DNA of 9,765 nucleotides from Pedococcus sp. (GTDB taxonomy: Bacteria > Actinomycetota > Actinomycetes > Actinomycetales > Dermatophilaceae), in NCBI GenBank assembly GCA_025936615.1, contig JAICSZ010000047.1:1-9765 (forward strand), in the 5' to 3' direction. The position numbers and the translations under genes were made by a program. Below are positions 1 through 6,968 of the stretch, piece by piece (the first letter of the stretch is position 1; the number at the start of each line of letters is the position of its first letter). Under the pieces are notes generated by a model. The model did not search any database. It saw only the letters and a program-made list of their open reading frames with translations, and had not been told where the DNA came from.

Positions 1-1
1 A

Positions 2-211
2 CCCGGTGGGCAGCTCGTGGCGGGCTTCGGGCTCGATGCCGAGCACATCCCCCCGGGCTGAGCGGTCACCACTCTCGAGGACTACGACCGCTCGTGCACC
101 GACGCCGGGCTCTCGTTCGCACAGCGCTTCGCGGCCAGGGACAGGGAGTCATGGCACCCCGGCGCCGGCTACGCCGTGTCGGTGCACCGGCTGGTCGACT
201 CGAGCATCTAG
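2..211 (+). pseudogene. 3' end of SAM-dependent methyltransferase-like gene with in-frame TGA
   Basis: The frame starting at base 2 reads PGGQLVAGFGLDAEHIPPG, then a TGA at 59-61, then AVTTLEDYDRSCTDAG and, further on, GYAVSVHRL before TAG at 209-211. Both halves in the same frame resemble the C-terminal end of class I SAM-dependent methyltransferases: the 'PGG-LVAGFGLD' strand, an 'L-DYD' helix, and a closing 'GYAVSVHR' strand. The two parts fit together as one domain, so the TGA looks like a point nonsense change (or a sequencing error) and not a gene boundary. The 5' part lies outside the window. No restart codon with a ribosome binding site is visible just after the TGA. Family assignment is from recalled motif similarity only; catalytic SAM-binding motifs would be in the missing part. 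Confidence 0.5.
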
Positions 212-214
212 TCC

Positions 215-309
215 GCCCACGCGCAGGGTGGGACCCGGGTGTTGCCCAGTCCGCCTGCGTGTTGCTCAGCCCGCCCACGCGGAGCGAGGACCCGCGTGTT
301 GCTCAGTCC
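215..309. repeat. Three contiguous imperfect tandem repeats in a convergent intergenic region
   Basis: Three units follow each other without gaps: 215-252 (38 bases), 253-272 (20 bases) and 273-309 (37 bases). Each begins GCC and ends with GTGTTGCYCAGYCC. The outer two also share GCCCACGCG at the start and GGACCCG before the conserved end; the middle one looks like the same unit with about 20 internal bases missing. In the outer units GGAC and GTCC could pair around the TGTTG loop, so they may form weak hairpins. The array fills the gap between the methyltransferase remnant (ends 211) and the small minus-strand gene, and the last unit supplies that gene's TGA stop at 303-305. Confidence 0.75.
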
Positions 310-491
310 TCGGTATTGCCCTGTTCCCACTCCCGGTCCTCCTCGTCCCAGCGCTCGGTGCGCTGCCGGGCCAGGTCGAGGGCGTTCGTGGCATCGGCCT
401 CCGTGTCGTAGGGGCCCATCAGGTCATCGGACTGGCTCTTGTTCTCGTCGGTCTCGACCCGACCGGTGCTGAGGTTGTACCAAAAGGCCAT
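303..491 (-). CDS. Small acidic conserved hypothetical protein (62 aa)
   Basis: The ATG at 491-489 is preceded closely by GGAGGG, which fixes this start over the much longer upstream-open frame running into map. The protein begins [20 protein letters not shown], has a central '[20 protein letters not shown]' stretch, and ends in an acidic tail with [10 protein letters not shown]. The layout (aromatic start, 'TG-VE' turn, 'GPY-T--EA--AL--A' helix, acidic tail) matches a small actinobacterial family that I recall only as hypothetical or SPOR-like; GPY-T-EA-A-AL resembles the core of an SPOR-type fold. It is transcribed away from map with 49 bases between starts. The stop codon lies inside the tandem repeat array. 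Function unknown; probably soluble, with no signal peptide or membrane segment. Confidence 0.8.
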   Translation of the reverse strand: MAFWYNLSTGRVETDENKSQSDDLMGPYDTEADATNALDLARQRTERWDEEDREWEQGNTED

Positions 492-505
492 CGGAGCCCT
501 CCAAG

Positions 506-540
506 TCGACGGATCAGCGGACGTCCCTAGACTCCACCGT
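506..540 (+). promoter_or_regulatory. Putative leaderless promoter of map
   Basis: A TAGACT -10 box lies at 528-533 and a TCGACG element, four of six matching TTGACA, at 506-511, giving a 16-base spacer. The map ATG at 541 begins seven bases after the -10 box, just where transcription should start. No Shine-Dalgarno-like sequence precedes the ATG (ACTCCACCGT). The geometry therefore predicts a leaderless mRNA, a common mode in actinobacteria. The start site itself is inferred. Confidence 0.55.
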
Positions 541-1404
541 ATGCCGTTGACGTACGCAAGTGTGGCCCCCGGCGAGGTCTCGCCCCGTCGGCCCGTACCA
601 GCGTCGATCGCGCGCCCCGAGTACGTCGACAAGCCGGCGCCGACCCGCGACCCCAGCCCAGAGGTCAAGGACGCCGAGACGATCGAGAAGATGCGCGTCG
701 CCGGCCGAGTGGCGGCGCAGGCGATGGCCGCAGCAGCCGAGGTGATCGCACCGGGCGTCACGACCGACGAGGTCGACCGGGTCGGGCACGAGTTCCTCCT
801 CGACCACGGCGCCTACCCGTCCACCTTGGGGTACAAGGGCTTCCCGAAGTCCCTGTGCACGTCGGTCAACGAGGTCGTCTGCCACGGCATCCCCGACTCG
901 CGCCGGCTCGAGGACGGCGACATCGTCAACATCGACATCACCGCCTACCTCGACGGGGTCCACGGCGACACCGACGCCACCTACCTGTGCGGCGACGTGG
1001 ACGAGGAGTCGCGGCTGCTGGTCGAACGCACCGAACAGGCGATGCACCGCGCCATCAGGGCCGCGGTGCCCGGCCGCGAGATCAACGTCAGCGGCCGCGT
1101 CATCGAGAGCTACGCGCGCCGGTTCGGCTACGGCGTCGTGCGCGACTTCACCGGCCACGGGATCGGCCGGATGTTCCACAGCGGACTCGTCATCCCGCAC
1201 TACGACGCGGCCCCCGCCTACGACACGGTCATCGAGCCCGGCATGACGTTCACGATCGAGCCGATGCTCAACCTCGGCACCCCCGAGTGGCAGATGTGGG
1301 ACGACGGCTGGACCGTCGTCACCAAGGACCGTCGTCGGTCGGCGCAGTTCGAGCACACCATCCTGATCACCCCGGACGGCAACGAGATCCTCACCCTTCC
1401 GTAG
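541..1404 (+). CDS. map: Methionine aminopeptidase, type I (actinobacterial long form)
   Basis: Cytosolic metalloprotease that removes the initiator methionine from nascent proteins; 287 aa. By position relative to the E. coli enzyme, the five metal ligands are D132 (in NIDIT), D143 (in HGDTDAT), H206 (in TGHGIG), E240 (in TIEPM) and E271 (in QFEHTIL), and the conserved active-site histidine is H115 (in VCHGIP). All are present, so the enzyme should be active. The first 40 residues carry [16 protein letters not shown], the proline-rich extension known from the mycobacterial long-form enzyme (MetAP1c), which is of about the same length. The start at 541 is chosen because this extension begins there and a TAGACT box lies just upstream; the frame is open further 5' but without family similarity. 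ppgK follows after 28 bases, likely on the same transcript. Confidence 0.97.
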   Translation: MPLTYASVAPGEVSPRRPVPASIARPEYVDKPAPTRDPSPEVKDAETIEKMRVAGRVAAQAMAAAAEVIAPGVTTDEVDRVGHEFLLDHGAYPSTLGYKGFPKSLCTSVNEVVCHGIPDSRRLEDGDIVNIDITAYLDGVHGDTDATYLCGDVDEESRLLVERTEQAMHRAIRAAVPGREINVSGRVIESYARRFGYGVVRDFTGHGIGRMFHSGLVIPHYDAAPAYDTVIEPGMTFTIEPMLNLGTPEWQMWDDGWTVVTKDRRRSAQFEHTILITPDGNEILTLP

Positions 1405-1432
1405 GTTCGGCGAGCGCAAGGAGGCGCAGAGC

Positions 1433-2188
1433 ATGGCCAAGCACGGGCTCCCCCTCGGCATCGACGTCGGCGGCAGCGGGATCAAGGGCGCACCGGTCGA
1501 CCTCGACAAGGGAGCCTTCGCGGCAAAGCGCCAGCGGATCGACACCCCACGGCCCTCCACACCCGAAGCCGTCGCGGACGTCATCAACCAGGTCGTCGAC
1601 CACTTCGACGACGTGCGCGGTGACTCGCCCATCGGCGTCACCATCCCGGGCGTCGTCACCCACGGGGTCGTGCGCTCGGCCGCCAACATCGACAAGGAAT
1701 GGCTCGACTTCGACGCGGAGCCGATGCTCGAGAAGAAGCTCGGCCACGACATCGTGCTCGTCAACGACGCGGACGCCGCCGGCGTCGCTGAGCTCTACTA
1801 CGGCGCGGCCAAGGGCCAGCGCGGCCTCGTCGTGATGACCACCCTCGGGACCGGCATCGGCACCGCCCTGATCCACGACGGGGTGCTGGTGCCCAACTCC
1901 GAGCTCGGCCACATCGAGCTCGACGGCCACGACGCCGAGACCCGGGCCGCCTCGTCCATCAAGGACAAGGAGGGCCTGTCCTACCCCGAGTGGGCCAAAC
2001 GGCTGCAGCGCTACTACAGCCACCTCGAGAACCTGCTGTGGCCGGACCTGTTCGTCGTGGGGGGCGGGGTCTCCAAGGATGCGGACCAGTTCCTGCCCCT
2101 GCTCGAGCTCCGTACCCCCATCGTCGCTGCCAAGCTGATGAACAAGGCGGGCATCATCGGCGCCGCCCACCTGGCCGCGCACAAGTAG
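1433..2188 (+). CDS. ppgK: Polyphosphate glucokinase (ROK family)
   Basis: Phosphorylates glucose to glucose 6-phosphate with polyphosphate (in many actinobacterial members also ATP) as donor; cytosolic, 251 aa, the normal length for the family. The N-terminal phosphate-binding loop [12 protein letters not shown] is at residues 9-20, the presumed catalytic aspartate is D112 in VNDADAAG, the second glycine-rich loop [10 protein letters not shown] is at 137-146, the sugar-binding NSELGH is at 155-160, and VVGGGVSK is at 208-215. It lacks the cysteine-rich zinc motif of other ROK sugar kinases, as expected for PpgK. AAGGAGG lies eight bases before the ATG. The gene sits 28 bases after map in the same direction and ends only 17 bases from the convergent permease gene. 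No strong terminator is visible in that gap. Confidence 0.95.
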   Translation: MAKHGLPLGIDVGGSGIKGAPVDLDKGAFAAKRQRIDTPRPSTPEAVADVINQVVDHFDDVRGDSPIGVTIPGVVTHGVVRSAANIDKEWLDFDAEPMLEKKLGHDIVLVNDADAAGVAELYYGAAKGQRGLVVMTTLGTGIGTALIHDGVLVPNSELGHIELDGHDAETRAASSIKDKEGLSYPEWAKRLQRYYSHLENLLWPDLFVVGGGVSKDADQFLPLLELRTPIVAAKLMNKAGIIGAAHLAAHK

Positions 2189-2205
2189 GAGCCGGCCCGC
2201 TTGGG

Positions 2206-3774
2206 TCAGCGCATGGCCACCAAGTCCTGCAGCAGGAGCGCCTGGCGGTTGCGGAACAGGTCCGCACCCACGCGCACCCCGACCACGAGCGCGATGCCGC
2301 CCACCAGTGGACCGACGACCAGTGCCGACCACGCGGCCCAGCCGACCCCGAGCCAGGCCGCGACCCCCAGTGCCATCGCAGGCAGCGACAGCGCGAACAC
2401 CGCTGCGCCACAGATGGACTGCACGGCCACGGTCACGCCGACCGAGCCGGGGCGGCTGGTGAACGGGTTCTCCCCCGGTGCCGGCACGGCATACTGCTTG
2501 ACCGCACTGGTGACGCACGCCACCGCGAAGCCGTTGAGCAGCAAGGTGACCGCGACGCCGAGCGTCGCGGGCAGGAGGCGCCAGGGCAGGCCGAGGACCG
2601 GCCCGAGAAGGGCAAACGTGGGGACGCACAGGACGGCCAGGAACGCGGAGGGGAATAACCGGCCGAGGCGGTCACTCACCCCGTCCACCCCTGAGGCGAC
2701 GTGCATCCAGAACGCCGTGGAGTCGTAGCCGACATCATTGTGCTGGCCCCAGCCGATCAGGTAGGCCGACGCCAGAGGCATGCCGGCCAGGGCCAGGTGC
2801 GAGCCGGACGCCAGGGCGGGCACCAGCAGACCGGCCGGCAGGAGCGCGGTCATCAGCCCCGGGAAGTTGAGCCGGGGGTCGCGCACCCAGTAGGTGCCTG
2901 CCCGAGCGGCGATGGCGCCCATCGGGGTGCCGGGCAGGCGGGCGAACAGACCCAGCCCTCGCTGGTGCCCGCCGCCCCCGGACTGTGGCCGGGGGTTGCG
3001 CAGCACGGAGACGAGCACCCGCTGCCACACGACGAACAGCACCACCGTGGTGCCGGCGGCGAGCGCGAGGAACAGCAGGGCGGTCGTCCACCGTCCTGCA
3101 GCGGCCATCGCCATGGCGGCCCACGGCCAGCCGAACGGCGTCCACTCGAGCACCTCGGCGACACGCTGGAACCCCGCCCGGTCGCCGCCCCCGTTCCCCA
3201 CAGTGGCGAGCACCGGACCGACGGCGAGCAGCAGCACCAGCCCGCCGATGCCTGCGAGGTCGCGGCCGCGACGACTGGACAGCACAGCGGCGGCAGCGGC
3301 CGTGACGATGCGGCTGAGCAGCACGCAGGTGCCCACGCCCAGTGCTGCGGCGAGCAGCGCGACGAGGACGGCGGGCAGGCTGCGTGAGGCAGCCACGACC
3401 GCGGCAAGCGCGAGCAGTGCCGTGGCGACCCCGGGCAGACCCACCAGCCCGGCCAAAGCGAGACCTGCCGCCAGGCGTCGCTCGGGCACCGCGAAGGTGG
3501 CGAACCTCGTGGGGTCCAGCGTCGGGTCCGTGCCGAAGAGCAGCACCGGCAGCAGCGACCACCCGAGGACCAGGGCGGCGCCGCCCACCACGAGCACTGC
3601 CCGGGTGAGGTCGAGGTCGTCGCGGAACCGCAGCACGACCAGAGAGGCGATGGCGGCGACCAGGAGGGAGCCGCCGTACAGGACTCCGAGAACCATGCCG
3701 ACGACGGCGGCAGCGCTGCGGCGCAGCCCGTTGCGGAGCAGCGTGAGCTTCAGTCGGAGGAGGTGCGCAACCAC
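2206..3774 (-). CDS. ABC transporter permease, ABC-2 exporter type
   Basis: A 522-aa integral membrane protein, the membrane half of the exporter whose ATPase is encoded just upstream. It begins with a short basic N-terminus (HLLRLKLTLLRNGLRR) followed by roughly twelve hydrophobic segments, for example around residues 20-47, 58-81, 100-128 and 133-153, and a last pair close to the C-terminus. A cytosolic loop near the middle contains NPRPQSGGGG. The GTG at 3774-3772 is chosen because GGAGGGG lies seven bases before it and the first hydrophobic segment follows at the usual distance; it overlaps the ATPase gene by 25 bases, so translation is probably coupled. Substrate cannot be read from the sequence. 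The start could be one codon later (second GTT is not a start, but nearby alternatives exist in the long open frame). Confidence 0.88.
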   Translation of the reverse strand: MVAHLLRLKLTLLRNGLRRSAAAVVGMVLGVLYGGSLLVAAIASLVVLRFRDDLDLTRAVLVVGGAALVLGWSLLPVLLFGTDPTLDPTRFATFAVPERRLAAGLALAGLVGLPGVATALLALAAVVAASRSLPAVLVALLAAALGVGTCVLLSRIVTAAAAAVLSSRRGRDLAGIGGLVLLLAVGPVLATVGNGGGDRAGFQRVAEVLEWTPFGWPWAAMAMAAAGRWTTALLFLALAAGTTVVLFVVWQRVLVSVLRNPRPQSGGGGHQRGLGLFARLPGTPMGAIAARAGTYWVRDPRLNFPGLMTALLPAGLLVPALASGSHLALAGMPLASAYLIGWGQHNDVGYDSTAFWMHVASGVDGVSDRLGRLFPSAFLAVLCVPTFALLGPVLGLPWRLLPATLGVAVTLLLNGFAVACVTSAVKQYAVPAPGENPFTSRPGSVGVTVAVQSICGAAVFALSLPAMALGVAAWLGVGWAAWSALVVGPLVGGIALVVGVRVGADLFRNRQALLLQDLVAMR

Positions 3775-4559
3775 GCCAGCCCCTCCACCGCGGTCACTCC
3801 CCCGACCAGCTCGAGGAACCGGTCCTCGAGTGACCCGCCACCGCGAACCTCCTCGAGCGGGCCGGCCAGGCGCACCGTGCCGGCCGCCATGATCGCGACG
3901 TCCGTGCAGATCCGCTCGACGAGGTCCATCACGTGGCTGGACAGGACGACCGTGCCGCCACTCGCGGCGAACCCCTCGAGGATGCCCCTGATCGTGCGGG
4001 CCGACACCGGGTCGACCGCCTCGAACGGCTCGTCCAGGACCAGCAGGCGGGGCGCGTGGATGAGGGCGCACGCCAAGGTCACCTTCTTGGTCATGCCAGC
4101 GGAGTAGTCGATGACGAGCTTGTCCTGGGCCTCGACGAGACCGAGCGCAGCAAGGAGCTCTGCGACGCGCTCGTCCACGAGGTGACGGTCCAGGCCCCTG
4201 AGCAACCCGGCATACGTCACCAGCTGTCGGCCGGTGAGGCGGTCGAACAGCCGAAGGCCGTCCGGCAGCACCCCGATCCGGGACTTTGCGGCGACCGGGT
4301 CGCGCCACACGTCCACGCCGAGCACGTGTGCCGTACCGGCATCCGGCCGCAGCAGTCCGGTGGCCATCGACAAGGTGGTGGTCTTCCCGGCCCCGTTGGG
4401 GCCGACCAGGCCGTAGAACGAACCGCGCGGGACCTCGAGGTCGAGGCGGTCCACCGCGACCACCGCGCCGAAGCGCCGGCTGAGCCCGCGCAGGCGCAGC
4501 GCCGGCTCAGGCCCTACGGCGGTCGGTGACCCTGCTGGTATGCCGTTGGGCTGGCTCAA
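3750..4559 (-). CDS. ABC transporter ATP-binding protein
   Basis: Cytosolic ATPase, 269 aa, powering the partner permease. Walker A GPNGAGKT is at residues 53-60, the Walker B strand and DEP at 171-178 (RLLVLDEP), and the switch histidine is H209 in VVLSSH. The signature loop is YSAGMTKK (152-159) in place of LSGGQ, and the Q-loop position reads VLPDG near 97-101; both variants recur in ABC-2 exporter ATPases of the drug/antibiotic-export class (CcmA-like). The TTG start at 4559-4557 shares TTGA with the TGA of the upstream MBL gene, and AGGAG lies eight bases before it, indicating translational coupling. A longer frame is open upstream but overlaps the MBL gene in the wrong register. The C-terminal 25 bases overlap the permease start. 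Confidence 0.93.
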   Translation of the reverse strand: MSQPNGIPAGSPTAVGPEPALRLRGLSRRFGAVVAVDRLDLEVPRGSFYGLVGPNGAGKTTTLSMATGLLRPDAGTAHVLGVDVWRDPVAAKSRIGVLPDGLRLFDRLTGRQLVTYAGLLRGLDRHLVDERVAELLAALGLVEAQDKLVIDYSAGMTKKVTLACALIHAPRLLVLDEPFEAVDPVSARTIRGILEGFAASGGTVVLSSHVMDLVERICTDVAIMAAGTVRLAGPLEEVRGGGSLEDRFLELVGGVTAVEGLAWLRTSSD

Positions 4560-5212
4560 GCGCGGAACTCCTGTGGCGCGCCGCCTCCGAGGTCGTGGAT
4601 CTGGGTCTGCTTCGACCCGAGGTTGCCCGCGTGGGTGAGGTAGAGCTGGCGTCCGCTCTCGTTGAGGAGTCCGTCGTGCACGGGGATCGCGTGCGGTGCA
4701 GCGAGGCGGCGCAGGAAGGCCGTCATGTCCCGGCTCGCCTGCCACGGCGCGTTGAGCGGGAAGGCGAGGACGTCGACGTGACCGGGTTCGGCGTCGAGCG
4801 CGTCGCCGGGGTGGAAGAAGGTCGGCTCACCGTCGGCGGTCACGAGCATGCCTGTGTTGTGGATGCGCGGGATCTCCTCGTGGATGAGGGCGTGCGTCTG
4901 GCCGACACCGGTCACGGTGGTTGCTCCCACCTCGTGCCTGACGCCACCGGTCAGTGCTGACGCGTCGATCCCCTTCTCGCGCAGCAGGTCTGCGGTGTCC
5001 GGGTCGGTCACGAGCTGAGCCCTGGGGTTGGCCGCGAGCAGCCCCGGGAGCCGATCGGCATCGAGGTGGTCGGCGTGCTGGTGGGTGACCAGGACCGCGT
5101 CGAGGTCACGTTGCTCCTGGGCGCCGGGTGACCAGGAACCGGGGTCGATCAGGAGCCTCGTGTCCCCGGTCTCGAGGAGCACACAGGCGTGTCCGAGGTG
5201 GGTGATGCGCAT
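4556..5212 (-). CDS. MBL-fold metal-dependent hydrolase (UlaG-like)
   Basis: A 218-aa soluble protein of the metallo-beta-lactamase fold. MRITHLGHACVLLE at the N-terminus is typical of the UlaG-like/L-ascorbate-6-phosphate lactonase-related group. The metal motif is T-HQHADH at residues 43-49 (H44, H46, D48, H49), with H118, the FHPGD motif at 133-137 and H179 (PVHD) as likely further ligands. The active site looks intact; substrate is unknown. The ATG at 5212 is preferred because the family begins MRITHLGH; a GTG nine bases upstream is possible. The gene starts 40 bases after the NERD gene stops and ends inside the TTGA overlap with the ATPase gene, so it is probably part of the same transcript. 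Confidence 0.9.
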   Translation of the reverse strand: MRITHLGHACVLLETGDTRLLIDPGSWSPGAQEQRDLDAVLVTHQHADHLDADRLPGLLAANPRAQLVTDPDTADLLREKGIDASALTGGVRHEVGATTVTGVGQTHALIHEEIPRIHNTGMLVTADGEPTFFHPGDALDAEPGHVDVLAFPLNAPWQASRDMTAFLRRLAAPHAIPVHDGLLNESGRQLYLTHAGNLGSKQTQIHDLGGGAPQEFRA

Positions 5213-5252
5213 GGTGCCCACCGTACGGCTTGTGTCGCGGCCGCGGGTGCGG

Positions 5253-6119
5253 TCACACGCACTTGGGGAGGTGCTGGGCGAGGTACTCCTGCAGGGTGAG
5301 GACGTGCTCCGCGTCCAGCGAGCCGCTGCGGGTGACGAGGGCGGTCAAGCTGCTCGGGCGCAGGACGTGGACGCCGTGGAGTGCCAGGTCGGTGACGCCC
5401 AGCGGCAGCAGCCCGTCGACGAAGCACAGGACGCCAGTGACGCGGACGTTGTCCAGGCCTGCTGTCGCGAGGAGCGAGCGGATGCCGGCCACCCGCCTCG
5501 CGGTGGCTGCGGCCGCGGTCGTCATGACGCGGCCCCCGACGACGAGCTCCACCGGGCTGCCGCTGACGCCGGTGGGGCGCAGCTCGATGGCAGCGTTCTT
5601 GAGGTGCTTCACGTCGACGACGTGCACCCCCCAGGCACTCACGGCGAGGTGCTCGATCCGGCCTCGATGTCCCGGTACTCGGACCTGGTGCAGCGTCAGC
5701 ACGCCGTGAACGCCCGCCGCTTCGAGGATCGCGCCCACGGCTTCGCTGGGGGCACTGGCTGCTCTCGCGTGGGCGTGGCCGGTCCGGAAGGCGCGCACGG
5801 TCAGGAGGCGTGTGAACAGGCCGGCACGACCGCGGTGGGCGCGCGCGCGCCCGTTCCGCTCCGCCGCCTCGCGCAAGGATCGGCGGGTGGGAAGCGGTGG
5901 GCGGTCGGCCGTCGTCGCAGGCAGCGACAGCGGCGGCGGTGCATCCTGCGGCGCCGGCTCCGACAGCTCCGCCGGGGGGGACACCGGCGGAGCTGCCATG
6001 GACTTCTTCAGGGCGGCCAGCGTGGCGGCGACGGTCGCGGTGCTTGCGGTCCACTGCTCGGGCAGCAGGACGTTGTTCGCGGCAGCGACCGCCCGCGGCC
6101 CGACTGCGCCAGGTGCCAT
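5253..6119 (-). CDS. NERD-domain (nuclease-related) protein
   Basis: A 288-aa protein. Residues about 125-240 look like the NERD domain, a member of the PD-(D/E)XK nuclease-like group: GVHGVLTLHQVRVPG, then RIEHLAVSAWGVHVVDVKHL at 154-173. E156 and the D169-V-K171 core would be the metal-site residues; the usual I-D-H reads I-E-H here. Residues 45-120 are a proline/alanine-rich, then arginine-rich linker, probably disordered. No membrane segment is evident. The ATG at 6119 is chosen because GAGGGG lies about nine bases upstream; an earlier ATG at 6182 lacks a binding site. Nuclease activity is not established for most NERD proteins. First gene of the four-gene minus-strand cluster. Confidence 0.82.
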   Translation of the reverse strand: MAPGAVGPRAVAAANNVLLPEQWTASTATVAATLAALKKSMAAPPVSPPAELSEPAPQDAPPPLSLPATTADRPPLPTRRSLREAAERNGRARAHRGRAGLFTRLLTVRAFRTGHAHARAASAPSEAVGAILEAAGVHGVLTLHQVRVPGHRGRIEHLAVSAWGVHVVDVKHLKNAAIELRPTGVSGSPVELVVGGRVMTTAAAATARRVAGIRSLLATAGLDNVRVTGVLCFVDGLLPLGVTDLALHGVHVLRPSSLTALVTRSGSLDAEHVLTLQEYLAQHLPKCV

Positions 6120-6214
6120 CTGCACCACCCCTCTGGTTGTCTCCCCACCACTGTGGCGGCTCGGGCGGTTGTCCGGATCCATTGCGGGGCAAGACCGGTA
6201 GAGGCGGGGAGGGA

Positions 6215-6243
6215 GCGATAACCCGTTGGGTCAGAACTGTCAA
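6215..6243 (-). promoter_or_regulatory. Putative sigma-70-type promoter for the NERD-MBL-ABC cluster
   Basis: Read on the minus strand, a perfect TTGACA (6243-6238) is followed after 17 bases by TATCGC (6220-6215). The start of transcription would be near 6208, leaving a leader of about 90 bases to the NERD ATG at 6119. The -35 box is unusually good for such GC-rich DNA; the -10 is weaker. Confidence 0.5.
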
Positions 6244-6288
6244 GACTTGGTAAGAAACCCAGCGCCGAGGAGCTCGCGTTCGTACAAT

Positions 6289-6307
6289 GCCCGCCCGGCG
6301 GGCGGGC
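6289..6307 (-). terminator. GC-rich hairpin after the CDF gene
   Basis: GCCCGCCCGGCGGGCGGGC is a perfect inverted repeat with nine-base arms around one base. It starts eight bases after the CDF transporter stop (minus strand), the right place for a terminator. No T-run follows (ATTGTACG), so it would be a non-canonical or weak terminator, or a transcript-end stabiliser. Confidence 0.45.
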
Positions 6308-6314
6308 TGGCGAG

Positions 6315-6968
6315 TCAGTCGACCGCCTCGCCGGCAAGGGCCTTCGCCGCCAGTCGCTCCTCCTCGCTGACCTCCCAGACCTCCCAGGCGGCGTGAAGTG
6401 CGAGCGCGATGATGAAGCAGCCGAGGACGAGGTCGGGCCAGCCCGAGCCGCTCAGCGCAGTCACGACGGCCATCCCGATGATGGCGACGTTGACGAGCAC
6501 GTCGTTCCTGGCGGACAGGAAGGCCGCCCTGCTCAGTGAACCGCCCCTGTGCCGCACCTGGGCGAGCAGCCAGGCGCTCGTGCCGTTGACCGCGATCGCA
6601 CCCAGCGATGCGAGCACCACGGGAACCACCTGGGGCGCAGTGGGATCCGGGAAGTGTTGGACCGCCTTCCAACCCGCTACCCCGGCCGGCCCGAGGATGA
6701 CCAGGGCCATCACCTTGCCCATCAGAGCCCGGCGGGCCAGCGGCCAACCCAGGGCCACGAAGATGAGCAGGTTGATCGAGGCGTCCTCGAGGAAGTCGAC
6801 GCTGTCGGCCAGCAGCGACACCGAGCCGGCTGTCAGTGCGACGGCGAACTCGACGAAGAAGTACGCAAGGTTCAGCACCGCCACGAGCACCACGGCCCGA
6901 CGCAGCTGGTCGGCGGCCAACCTCACGGGAGGGCCGTTGTCGTCACCGGGCATGTCCCCTGACCTCAT
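6315..6968 (-). CDS. Cation diffusion facilitator-type transporter
   Basis: A 217-aa membrane protein with about five to six hydrophobic segments. Segment I is near residues 24-47 (VVLVAVLNLAYFFVEFAVAL). Segment II carries LLADSVDFLEDASINLLI (52-69), with D55 and D58 in a D-x-x-D-F pattern. Segment V carries SARNDVLVNVAII (152-164) with N155 and D156. These are the places of the metal-site residues in CDF proteins, but H/D pairs are replaced, so the ion is uncertain; I recall a CDF-like subfamily with DxxDF and ND. The usual cytosolic C-terminal domain is nearly absent: the protein ends about 20 residues after the last helix. The ATG at 6968 has AGGAGG ten bases upstream; MPGDD five codons later is an alternative. 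It runs towards, and is separated from, the NERD cluster by a hairpin. Confidence 0.85.
   Translation of the reverse strand: MRSGDMPGDDNGPPVRLAADQLRRAVVLVAVLNLAYFFVEFAVALTAGSVSLLADSVDFLEDASINLLIFVALGWPLARRALMGKVMALVILGPAGVAGWKAVQHFPDPTAPQVVPVVLASLGAIAVNGTSAWLLAQVRHRGGSLSRAAFLSARNDVLVNVAIIGMAVVTALSGSGWPDLVLGCFIIALALHAAWEVWEVSEEERLAAKALAGEAVD

Noticed and set aside
59..61. TGA read as selenocysteine
   Set aside because: No SECIS-like hairpin is apparent directly downstream, and methyltransferases of this type are not known selenoproteins; a nonsense mutation or read error is simpler.
303..761. A longer 152-aa version of the small minus-strand gene overlapping map
   Set aside because: The extra N-terminal part lies antisense to map, has no family likeness, and a strong ribosome binding site marks the 62-aa start.
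514..1764. Long minus-strand open frame antisense to map and ppgK
   Set aside because: A composition shadow: third-position GC bias belongs to the plus-strand genes, and the translation is low-complexity.
5149..6747. 532-codon minus-strand open frame across the NERD and CDF genes
   Set aside because: It is in a different frame from the recognisable proteins and reads as Arg/Gly/Pro-rich low-complexity sequence.
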